The position numbers were made by a program, and so were the translations under genes. From assembly GCA_002504495.1 (NCBI GenBank), contig DATC01000120.1, forward strand, positions 936 through 18,697: DNA of 17,762 bases. Direction: 5' to 3'. The notes under the pieces were generated by a model. The model had not been told where the DNA came from, made no database searches, and saw nothing but the letters and a program-made list of their open reading frames with translations. This document shows positions 1-9,462 of this stretch, one piece after another (position 1 is the first letter of the stretch; each line of letters starts with the position of its first letter). Origin of the DNA: Methanomassiliicoccaceae archaeon UBA537 (GTDB lineage Archaea; Thermoplasmatota; Thermoplasmata; Methanomassiliicoccales; Methanomethylophilaceae).

Positions 1-318
1 GACCTTGCAGCGGATCTCGACGTCCTTCTTGTTGAGCTCTCCGATCTCGATCAGTCTGTTTCCGAAGGATCCGTTGGTGATGCCGAGCATCCTGTCCTGG
101 ACGCCGTTCCTGACGGCGCCCTCGTTGAAGACGGTGGCAGAGCCGGAGACGAGGAAGACGTCCATGTCCGTGTTGAGCGTCTTCTTGATCTTCTCGACGA
201 TGTCGGCGTGGAGCTCCTTGTACTCCGCGGAGCGGTGGGTGATCATAGGCCTGTCCATCGATTCGAGGGTGTCGGGGGCCACGTAGACCGGTCCGACGGT
301 GTAAAGCATCCTGCTCAT
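1..318 (-). CDS. Class V aminotransferase, N-terminal part (alanine-glyoxylate/serine-pyruvate aminotransferase-like)
   Basis: This is the first 106 codons of a gene that runs off the left edge on the minus strand. The protein begins MSRMLYTVGPVYVAPDTL and continues with MDRPMITHRSAEYKEL and then FLVSGSATVFNEGAVRN. These are the conserved N-terminal blocks of the PLP-dependent class V aminotransferases (alanine-glyoxylate, serine-pyruvate and archaeal aspartate aminotransferase-like enzymes), where SGS(G/A)T lies near the cofactor phosphate. Family members are usually about 380 residues, so roughly a quarter is present and the PLP-binding lysine is outside the window. The ATG at 318 is chosen because GGGAG lies about 7 nt upstream on the coding strand. 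The substrate cannot be told from this part. The gene diverges from the surface operon across a 385-bp intergenic region. Confidence 0.85.
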   Translation of the reverse strand, partial: MSRMLYTVGPVYVAPDTLESMDRPMITHRSAEYKELHADIVEKIKKTLNTDMDVFLVSGSATVFNEGAVRNGVQDRMLGITNGSFGNRLIEIGELNKKDVEIRCKV

Positions 319-475
319 GCTAATCTCCCGAGCCCATTGGGGCTTCCAAGCGGTTATCCCCCGCTCGTAGTTAAAACATGCGCGGTGCTGATTCCGAACA
401 GAAATCTGGTCTGGCGGGACCTTAACGCCGTTCAGATGGGTTCCTAACATACCTTTCGGCATTCCTGCCGATTCT

Positions 476-525
476 ATGTTCTATATTTTACATATAATAT
501 GTAGTTAGAGTCTTATATAGAACAT
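476..525. repeat. Nested inverted repeat upstream of the surface operon
   Basis: The 11-base arm ATGTTCTATAT (476-486) is repeated exactly as its reverse complement ATATAGAACAT (515-525), with 28 bases between. Inside lies a second near-perfect palindrome, ACATAT-A-ATATGT (490-502). The right arm overlaps a TATA-like TTATATAG (513-520). Such dyads are typical operator sites for dimeric winged-helix regulators; that role is inferred. The rest of the gap between 319 and 703 shows no convincing gene. Confidence 0.6.
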
Positions 526-599
526 TTGACGGGAATTCATATTTCTGCCTATTGACGAAATAAGATATTCATTTCTTCAACCATGAAACGCAAGACCTG

Positions 600-606
600 T
601 TATAAA
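600..606 (+). promoter_or_regulatory. TATA box proposed for the surface operon
   Basis: TTATAAA lies here, preceded by the purine-rich CGCAAGA. Archaeal transcription normally begins about 25 bases downstream, near 630. That would place an ATG at 611 before the transcript start and favours the ATG at 704. A second TATA-like TTATATAG at 513-520 could serve instead or as well. Confidence 0.45.
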
Positions 607-703
607 CCGTATGCGAATCAGAGGGATTCCGCGAATACAAGCGCGATCGCATGGACAGCATGCGAGAATGAACAGAATTGATCAGAAACCTCGAGGCGAT
701 GGG

Positions 704-3700
704 ATGACTGCAAAAGTTGCAATCGGAAGAACGGATGACGGATGCCGCATAAGGCATACCGCGCGTCTCCCGGCATCGAAGAGAAGACGGGCGCTGTCCT
801 TCGCGCTGGTCGCGGTGCTGCTCCTCGCCATCGTCGTTCCGAACCTGCCCGCCGGACTCGGAGCGGAGTCGTACAACGGAAGCGCGTACGATGTGGTATA
901 CCACAGCAACGACGGCTCCGACAGGACGTTCGAGGTGAGCTATCACGGATCGTTCGTGTCCACCGAATACAACCCCCAGTTCTGGAAAGGCACCGTGAAG
1001 GAATCGGGAGGGATCGCCGAATACGAACCGGACGACTGGAATCCGATAACGGATTACACGGTCGGAAAGACCGAGGTGTTCTGCGGATGGGGATACTACA
1101 GCGGCTTCGGAGAATCCGGAACGGGATTCGAGGAGATCGTGGACCCCGGAGACATCATAAGACCCGCCGAGACGAGGACCGTCCACCTGTACGCCACGTG
1201 GAAGCTGCTCAACTACACGGCACTCGTATACTCTTCTTGGAATCTGAGCGACGCCCTGAGCAGAGCGGACGGCGGGAACCAGTACACCAACATCATCAGG
1301 ATAGCATCCGGATACAGCGTCGACCTGCCGGCCTCCGTCGACAATCCCGTCACCATACGCGGGGAATCGAAGACTTCGATCCTGAACCTCGGCGGATCCA
1401 ACCATTCGTTCAACGCGAACGCGACGATAGACAACCTCGCATTGAGAGGAACGCACTCGCCCAACCACGGCGACGGATCCGGAGGACTGTTCGCCAACGG
1501 CCACACCCTGGTCCTCGGAACCGGCATCGACACCGGTTCGTCCACGGCGGTCACGAGCTATCCGCAGCTGTACGGGGGATCGGCTTCGAACAGCGTCTGG
1601 TGCGGAAGCACGGACCTGGTGGTCCATTCCGGAATCTACGGCAACGTGTTCGGCGGATCAGGACCCAACGGCGGATACATAGCGGGAGACTGCAGAACTG
1701 TGCTCCGCAACGTCACCATCCTCGACACTTTGGCCGGAGGTTCCGCCAACGGCGCGAAGAGCATAGGCGGATCGACATGGATCTTCGCCGTATCGCTGTC
1801 CATGCCCGGAGACTACTACGAGGAGACGTCCCTGGGCAACGCCTGGTCCGTGGCCCCTAAGCTGACGGAGTCCACCATCATCACCGGCGGATCGAACGGA
1901 AACAACGGCGGGAGCGTCGCGGTATCGACCAACATCCTCCTGACCGGAAACACCGAGGTCTGGGACGTCCAGGGCGGAGGACGCAGGGGGCAGACGGAGA
2001 TAGGCGACGCGAACCTGGAGATCTCCGGGAGCGCCGTAGTCAAGCACATAGCATGCGGCGGGATCACCGACGGTGCCAGCAAGGGGAGCAATGTAAACAA
2101 CGTGGACATCAGGGTCGCGGACTCCGCCAAGGTGGCGATGCTACTCGGAGGAGGATACGATACATGGGGATCCCCCAGCCTCAAATCCACCGTCACGGGC
2201 GACATAAGGATCGCCGTAGAAGGCGGAACCGTAGGATACGTGTACGGAGGAGGCTTCAGAGGAGCGGTCGGATCCGAATCCACGAAGATCTCCATAGCCG
2301 TCACCGGCGGCGAGATCCTCGGCGATGTCTACGGGGGAGGACGCGGAGGCTTCGACAAGGTGCTGCACGGCACCGACGGAAGCCTCGGCAGCTACGACGG
2401 GAGCGGATTCGCCGACACCACCGGATGCTCGAAGGTCACGGCGGAATCCGTATCCATAGAGATCTCCGGAGACGCCTCCGTCCTAGGAAGCGTGTACGGA
2501 GGAGGGCAGAGCACGCCCGTCATCAGCTCCTACAACGACAAGGGGGGGCCTCTCGGGAAAGCCCATCGGAACATCCTATCTGAAGGACGTCGCAGCCGTC
2601 GATGCGGAGAGCATCTCGATATCCGTCGACGGAAGAGCGCATGTGGGCGGATCGGTCTTCGCTGGAGGAAAAGGGATCTCGGCATCGTCGCTCTCCGGCA
2701 GCGGAAGCGAGGATTACCTCGAATGGACGAGCATCATCTGCATGGACGGATCAGGCGCGATACGCTACGTGCCTTGGTTCGGAACCGGATCCTCCGTCGT
2801 GTTCGACACGGGATTCGACTACAGCGCATTCGCATCCAGCTCATCCGCGTCCGCCGATTCGTCGCGCACGGTGTCGGTCCAGAACGGGACGGTGGACGGC
2901 TCCGTCTACGGAGGCGGCGCGATAGGCGCCACATCCGTGGCGGGCGACACGTCCGTATCGATAGGAAACGGTCGCGTATCGGGCTCCGTCTACGGAGGCG
3001 GCATGGGCCTGGAAGGCGACGATGTCGCTGGAAGGACCGTATCGGCGAACGTCCGTGTGACCATAGGCGCGGGAACGTACGGGCCGTCAGTCGGAGGAAG
3101 CGTCTACGGTGGCGGAGAGCAGAGCCGCACGATCGGCGACATCAGTGTCGACATCGGGGAATGCACCATCGAAGGAAACGTGTTCTCGGGAGGCCTGGGG
3201 ACCGCGGGCAACCAATCCACCGAAGGGCGTCGCGAACTGAACATGGACGCCGGCCTGGTGAAGGGCAGCGTCTACGGGTCCAGCGCGTTCGGGGACGACG
3301 GAAGCTCGTCGAAGGAGTACGGAACGGTCATCCGCATCCAAGGCGGCACCGTGGCCGGAAGCGTCTACGGAGGCGGCTTCAAGGGGATGACCTGGGGCAA
3401 CACCAAGGTCATGATCGAAGGGGCCGCCGCGATCGGGATGTCCGTCTTCGGAGGAGCCGACGTCGGAAAGGTCGAGTCCAAGGAGGAGTTCGAAGAGATC
3501 AAGGTGAGCGGCCTGTCCCGTGTCGAGATCTACGGCGGGAACGGCGCATCCATAGGCGGATCCGTCTTCGGAAGCGGGCACTCGTGCCTCGTGGACGGCA
3601 TTAAGACCGTGCTCATCCAGGATATGCCATCCGGAACCGTGATGGCATCGGTCCAGAATGCGGACAGCGTCCTCATCGTCTCGTCCCATCTCGAGCTGAC

Positions 3701-6700
3701 CGGAAGAGCCGACGGCACATCGTCGCAGGCATCGACCAAGTACAGCCTCAACAACATATCGTCCCTCACCCTTTCGAACGGGACCCGCCTGAATCTCGAT
3801 GCGGGGACCAACGACATATCGGAATACCACAGCCGGACCACCGGAGCGGACGGAGTCGGCAACGACACCAGCGAATCGAACCCCAGGAACGTCATCCGTC
3901 TGAACGACGGCGTGTCGTTCGATATAGCGTTCAAGGGAGCATACGGAAAGGTCTTCGGATACACCGTCCTCTCCATAGCGCCGTCCGAGCTCTACTACGG
4001 GGCCCTTGCCTCCGGCTCGGTGCAGTCGGAGGGAGGATTCGTGGTGGAGAGGGGAGGATCGTACTCCCTCGCCGACACCCAGGACATCTCCGACTGCAGA
4101 TGCTGGTTCATCTCCGGAGCCGTGCTCCGCACGACCACGCTGGTCGCCGTGGCGGGAACCGGCAGCAACACCGTGATCGAATCCATGCCTAGGCTGTCGT
4201 CGGGAACGCGCCTCGTCTACACGGGCCACTCCGTGGCTTCGGGTCAGACCAGCAGGATGACGCTCGTATCGGGCGCACCCGACCAGTCCGGAACCCAGTT
4301 CCGTCTGACCATGGGATACGCCGAGACGAACTGCCTCGCCTTCGGCGACGGCGGCGTCGTGATCCACGGATTGGACAGCTCGGTGGAGATAGAAGGAGTC
4401 GGCGGAAAGGACTGCACCGGCATAGCGTTCAAACTCGAGCACGCCGGCATCAGGTACACGGGGCTCGCGGGATCGATCGACCTCAGCTTCGTGGAAGCGG
4501 TCCAGGTCACACTGGACGGCGGCGATACTGGATACATCTACCAGAACCGCATAGACGTCCGCCTGGACGTCTACACGGAGGTTCCCGGAGGCATCGGCGG
4601 AGACTACGAAGTGCCTATAGCCGTCTGCGACGGACGCGGCACCGGCGGATTCGTGATTCCCAAGTCGTTCTACGAGTACAAACTCATCCTCAAGTCGTTC
4701 GACCTCCAGGGCATGACAGGCTCCGGCATCACGATCGCCCCCGGGATCAACACCGAAGGGACGCTCGGATGGGCGCACCCTCTGGCGGATGCAGCCAATC
4801 CGTCTGCCAACATGGTGATCGGAACCCTGACCGGATCGTTCAACTCCACCGTGGTCTTCGAGCTCTACGGCGCGACCGGCGGAGAGATCGCCGAGCTGCA
4901 CTTCGTCCTCGAAGGCATGGACGGGACCTCCATCCCGTTCAAGGTCACGGTCACCACCGACAAGGTGGAGATGGTGAACATCACGTTCATCGACTACATG
5001 ACGGAGAACGGGTCGCTGATCGAGATCCCCAAGACGATCTCGATAGCGAGCGGATCCACGATCCCCTCGTCCATGGTCCCTGTCACCGGAGACTGCTTCA
5101 TAGGCTGGTTCCAGGACAGGACACTGAAAAACCCATTCAATCTCAGCAACCCCGTCGTACACGACAGGACCGTGTACGCAGGCTACAAGTTCACGGTCAC
5201 TTTCGACCTCATGAACGGAAAGACCCTGACCGACTACGCGGACTACCCGTCCGGATCCAGGGTGTTCAAGCCTTCTGATCCCGTGCGCGACGGATTCTCG
5301 TTCGTAGACTGGTTCAAAGACCCCGATGCGACCGTGCCGGCCTTCGTCCGGCAGGACGGAGACGGGCTCCGCTACGAGGACATCTCCGGCGACACGACAT
5401 TCTATGCGGGCTGGAAGGGCGACTCCGTGGAGGTCAGCTTCGTATTCGTCAAAGGAACGATCGAGACCGTGATCGGAACCCTGAACTACGAGTACGGAAA
5501 CGTGTACTCCCTCGGAAAGAGCCCGGACGGGTCCGACTTCGATTCCCTGACAAAGAAGGCCGTATCCATCGCCGAGCAGCAGGGGATGAAGTTCGTCAGA
5601 TGGAGGCTCGCCGACGAGTCCTCCGAAAGGTACATCTACGGGGACATGGAGCTGTCGTCCCCCAAGGACCATGCGCTGCTGGCCGACTGCGCCGTAACCG
5701 CGCTCTCGGTGAAGCTGAACAGCGCGTTCGTGCTATCGGAGGACGGCTTCCCCGCTATCGCGGAGGACCGCAGATTCGGAGACATCGCCATCAACGCGCC
5801 CAGGGAGTTCCTCGTCTACGAGACGTCCGGCATATTCGCGTTCACGCCCAGCAACGCGACCACCGTGGGATACCATCTCGACGAGTGGAGGTTCAAGGGT
5901 GCGGACGGAGCCTACCACGGCGTCGTGGCCGGATCCGTGCTGTCGTTCCAGCTCAAGGACGGCGTGTTCGTCCTCGCGACATCCGAGGGGGACGTGCCCA
6001 TAGAAGGCAACGAGCTGGTGCTCGAGACCTGCTGGAAGCTCATGACCTATGAGGTCCATGTGCAGAACCCTGCAGGAGGAAGAATCCTCTGCAAAGAATC
6101 CAAGGTTCAAGGATCCGCCATCCGCGACGTGCCGTACGGCGCCGTCCTGACCTTCGAGTACGTCCCCGAGGGCCCGTACGTCCTGAAGTCGTGGGAGCTC
6201 TCCGGAGAGGGGAGACTCGCTCAGAACGGAAACACCTGCTCGGTGACCGTCGAAGGCAACTGCCTTCTGTACGTCCGCCTCGGCGGACTGTACACAGCCT
6301 CGGTCTCGTTGACGATCGACGGGTCCCCCGCCCCGGATGCCAAACTGAAGCTGTCGTCCGGCTCGCGCGAGAGGTCCCTGGCCTTCCTGGAGACTTCCGA
6401 CGGCAGATCGGTTTTCCACAACACCGGCGTCGAGACCGGGTACTACGACCTCCTCATCCAGCAGAAGGACGGCACCTGGCTCGCTGTCAAGGAGGGGCTG
6501 CTCGTCCAGAACGGATCGTCGTGGACCCTGGATCTGTTCTCGATCGTCGTCAAGGACGGGAACGGCAAGGAGCTGGACAGGAAGATCGTCGGATACCCGT
6601 GCTACTCCGTGGCCGACGCCGATGTGGAGGTGACGCTCCCCTCGAAGGGATACGACCACGGCACCGCCCGGTCGGACGATGCGAAGCTGACGCAGACGGA

Positions 6701-8198
6701 CGGATGCGTTACGTTCGCGATGCCCGCCAAGGCGACGACCGTGATCCTGGACGGCTTCGGGCCGAAGACGTGGACCGTCAGGTTCGACGGAGGAGCCCCG
6801 GGTCTGAAAAACCAGACCGACAGCACGATGCAGGTCTCGTACGGCGGAACGTACCGCTTCCCCGAACTGAACGGGAAGGACGACTACACGTTCTCCCATT
6901 GGGAATGGCTCGACAACGACGGGAGCATCAGGCAGTACAAGAGCGACATCTTCGAGGCCGAGATCGGGATGGAGCTGCTGAAGGCCGTATGGCTTAACGA
7001 GGAGGTCGGCTACACCGTGGTGCTGAACCGTCAGACGGCGGACGGCACCGGATACGTCGCGGAGACGCTCTATCGCGCGGCGAAGGCCGGGACCAGGGTC
7101 TCCGTCGACCTCGAGAAGGTCCCCGACGGATTCCATGTCTCCACGGGACATCCGGGAGAGAAGCTGGAAGGGGAGGCCTCCTCCGACCTCGTCCTCGTGG
7201 CCTACCACGATCGCGACGTCTACACGGTGACGGCGAAGATCGTCATCGGCGGCTCGTCCGAGGATCTCGGAACCAGGGAGCTCCGCTACGGCGAGGCCTG
7301 GAGCACCGAACTGTTCGGAATCCCCTACGGATACCGTGCCGACGGATGGTATCTGAAGGAGGATCTGTCCGACAGGACCGCCTCGGTGCCGCTGGGCGAT
7401 GGAGACGGTTCATCCATGGACCTGTACGTGAAGGGGACCCCGAGGACGTTCAGGATCACCTACGATCCCGCAGTGGACGGTGCGCCCACGCAGTACGTCT
7501 ACGGCTCGGATCCCGCCGAGGTCGGAGGATTCGCTCCTGCCGACGGCGACGGCCGCTGCTTCGACGGGTGGAGCCTGGGAGGCATCCCGAAGATCGATTC
7601 CATCGATTCCGATCTCCTGAAGAACAACGGCATCCAGGGCGATGAGCTGAACCTCGTGGCCCGCTGGGGCCTCCTGATCGATGTGGACGGATTCAGAGCG
7701 GATTCGATATCGGTGTCCGTCGACGGCAAGACGCTCGCCGAGGTGGTCGGCCATCCCAACAGATACACTGCACCCGCAGGAGCATCCGTGACGCTGTCGT
7801 ACAACGGGACGGAGACGGTCTACGGATGGATAGTGGACGGCGTGCTGATGAGAGACGCCTCCGTGTCGATCAACATCACCACTGATTGGACCGTGCGCCT
7901 CATCCTCAAGCTGGAATCGAACGACGTGCACGGCCTGACGGTCGCAGGATTCTTCGGCAAGACGCCGGACAACGAGTACACCGTGGATACCGTGGTGGAT
8001 TGGGTCGACACGACGTTCCATGTCGGCGGAGCCACTGTATCGTTCCATGGGGACGGATCGGTTGTCGTGAGCGGACCGGTGCTTACCGGGACGGTGGAGA
8101 TCGACCACCTCTTCCTGAAGGACGTGCACGGCAAGGCCTGGAGGGTCTCGGTATCCGTGACCATCGTATCGGACATCGTGTCGGCGGTGGAGCTATGA
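704..8198 (+). CDS. Giant secreted GxVYGGG-repeat / InlB-type repeat surface protein (frame interrupted at a G7 run)
   Basis: As sequenced, the reading frame breaks at seven G (2542-2548). Dropping one G joins it to the downstream frame and gives about 2,497 residues; otherwise translation from 704 ends at 3604 with an Arg-rich nonsense tail. The ATG at 704 follows GAGG (693-696) by 7 nt and gives a signal peptide: Arg-rich at 26-29, hydrophobic at about 30-52, likely cleaved near AGLGA. An InlB-like repeat follows at about 64-166 (ending LYATWK), then a pectin-lyase-like stretch, then about 16 GxVYGGG units (about 305-965). The C-terminal half holds further InlB/Flg_new-type repeats ending in YAGWK, KAVW or VARW (about 1425-1572, 2023-2096, 2249-2321). 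No C-terminal membrane helix, sortase-type signal or enzyme motif is visible. A role as adhesin or surface matrix protein is inferred from architecture. It is the first gene of a four-gene operon. Confidence 0.85.
1640..3578 (+). repeat. Array of about 16 GxVYGGG repeats within the surface protein
   Basis: Units centre on glycine-rich turns such as GNVFGGS (1640), GYVYGGG (2234), GDVYGGG (2321), GSVYGGG (2486, 2898, 2982, 3096, 3357), GSVFAGG (2649), GNVFSGG (3174), GSVYGSS (3264), MSVFGGA (3438) and GSVFGSG (3558). More divergent copies lie near 1961, 2045 and 2138. Spacing is often 78-114 bases (26-38 residues), and each unit is preceded by alternating hydrophobic residues (for example VSIEISGDASVLGSVYGGG). 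This fits a right-handed beta-helix with a turn at each YGGG, which is inferred, not shown. Confidence 0.85.
2541..2552 (+). other. Frameshift site: run of seven G inside the repeat array
   Basis: Upstream codons read SSYNDKGG into the G run at 2542-2548. With six G the frame continues as LSGKPIGTSYLKDVAAV and then through AESISISVDGRAHVGGSVFA, a normal repeat unit. With seven G it reads PLGKAHRNIL and becomes Arg-rich. The repaired segment matches the preceding unit (AESVSIEISGDASVLGSVY), so the two frames belong to one gene. The extra G could be real length variation or an assembly error. Confidence 0.85.
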
Positions 8199-8200
8199 CG

Positions 8201-8229
8201 CTCAACACGCGCCTTGTAGGCGCATTGAG
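8201..8229 (+). other. Intercistronic hairpin after the giant gene
   Basis: Just after the stop codon, CTCAA (8201-8205) pairs with TTGAG (8225-8229) and GCGCC (8209-8213) with GGCGC (8219-8223), around the loop TTGTA. No T-run follows, and the next start codon is 36 bases downstream with its own SD. It may be a partial terminator or an mRNA-stabilising/processing element that sets the ratio of giant to small proteins; this role is inferred. Confidence 0.5.
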
Positions 8230-8265
8230 ACAAACGACTTACCGTTATGCAACGGAGATGCAAAC

Positions 8266-9444
8266 ATGAAAGGAAGAATGACGATAGCCGCCGTATTCCT
8301 GGCGGCTGTAATGATCGCCGCGGCATTGATACCGGCGGCGACGGGCGGAACCGGCCCCGGAACAGGAACTGCAGACGATCCGAGATACATCATCGGAACC
8401 TCCTCCGCGGCAGTCGAGACCGCAGGCGGCGTGAGCGCGCAGATCGAATTCAACAGAACCGCATTCTCTGCGGATGCTACCGTCAAGCTCTATGTCGCTG
8501 AGAAAGACGATGACCAGGCGTGGGGCGAGGCTCTCACATTCGCTGCACAGGAATCGGGGCCCAAGGTCGCTACCGCCACCCCCATCGATGAAGCAAGCGT
8601 CACGATCACCGAGACGGACGCGGCCAACGGCATATACGATATGAGGGTCGAGAGCACGAAGGCGTTCAATGACACGACCATCCTGGTGAAGGTCAAGATC
8701 GTTGAAACGTTCAACGGCAATACCGCCGAACAGGAGTTCGTATGGGCCGCCAATGTATGCTCCCAGTATTCCTCTGGCGGAAAGATCGTCATAGACGGAG
8801 TGACGGATGGAAGGACGTCGTTCGCATATGAGACGTCCTATGCCCTCGGCATCTCCGTGAAAGACGGCGACAAACTCCTCGGAGGATACGAGTTCTTCGC
8901 AACAGGCCTGCCTGCAGGACTGTCGATCACATCCGACAAGAAGATCGGGGGCAAGCTGGCCGTCGATCCCGCGCAGAGCAACGGCTCGTTCATGGTATAC
9001 GCCGTATTGGGAGGCAAGGTCCTATCGGAGAAAGTCTCCTACACGATAGGCGACAAGGCCGTCAGCAACTTCAAGTACACCACCGACAAGACCGGTGTCG
9101 AAGATCCCGGATACGCCATCATCAAGACCGGCGACAAGATCACTGTCACTGCCGTCATGGACGAGAAGTACATTGACGGTGCCACCTACATCAGCGCAGT
9201 AGTCTGGAACGGCACATCCTCCGAGTCTCTGACCGTATCAGCCGATGGGACTGACACGGACGGCAAGACCATGAAGTTCACCATGAACAGCTCCGACCTC
9301 GGCCTCGGAACCTACAAGGTGGACATGACCTACCATTACGCTACGAACGGACAGGAGAAGACGGTGACGAAGTCCATCCAGATCTTCATCGTGGGCAACA
9401 TCTACCACGCGGATCTGGATCCGACCATCACCACCAACCCGTGA
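8266..9444 (+). CDS. Secreted Ig-like (He_PIG-type) protein
   Basis: This 392-residue protein has a clear signal peptide (MKGRMTIAAVFLAAVMIAAA, likely cleaved near residue 26) and no later membrane helix, so it is probably exported and released or held by partners. GGAG at 8254-8257 is 8 nt before the ATG. The middle contains GLPAGLSI (from residue 214), followed by KKIGGKLA and an alternating strand pattern. This resembles the putative-Ig He_PIG fold (GLPxGLxI ... G.I.G). The last third (about 270-385) looks like another beta-sandwich. No catalytic motif is visible. The gene follows the giant protein gene after 67 bp and precedes the next gene by 18 bp, so it is probably co-transcribed. The function is unknown; a surface-layer accessory or adhesin subunit is inferred. 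Confidence 0.85.
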   Translation: MKGRMTIAAVFLAAVMIAAALIPAATGGTGPGTGTADDPRYIIGTSSAAVETAGGVSAQIEFNRTAFSADATVKLYVAEKDDDQAWGEALTFAAQESGPKVATATPIDEASVTITETDAANGIYDMRVESTKAFNDTTILVKVKIVETFNGNTAEQEFVWAANVCSQYSSGGKIVIDGVTDGRTSFAYETSYALGISVKDGDKLLGGYEFFATGLPAGLSITSDKKIGGKLAVDPAQSNGSFMVYAVLGGKVLSEKVSYTIGDKAVSNFKYTTDKTGVEDPGYAIIKTGDKITVTAVMDEKYIDGATYISAVVWNGTSSESLTVSADGTDTDGKTMKFTMNSSDLGLGTYKVDMTYHYATNGQEKTVTKSIQIFIVGNIYHADLDPTITTNP

Positions 9445-9462
9445 GGAACGGTCGGCGATCGG

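Noticed and set aside
582..668. Short frame starting MKRKTCYKPYANQ (28 codons)
   Set aside because: It has no ribosome site, spans the proposed TATA box and shows no feature of a leader peptide.
611..703. Upstream ATG codons (611, 668) as the start of the giant protein
   Set aside because: The ATG at 611 would precede the predicted transcript start, and both have poorer ribosome sites than the ATG at 704, which sits just before a good signal peptide.
2549..3604. Continuation of the first long frame beyond the G7 run
   Set aside because: It is Arg-rich with no repeat pattern, while the other frame over the same bases carries the GxVYGGG repeats without a break.
3087..5672. Long open frame of 861 codons on the minus strand
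   Set aside because: It lies antisense to the surface protein gene, has no recognisable domain or start signal, and is explained by the codon bias of GC-rich DNA.
704..8198. CRISPR array or DNA-level tandem repeat
   Set aside because: The repetition is at protein level with variable spacing and diverged codons; there are no constant repeats with unique spacers.
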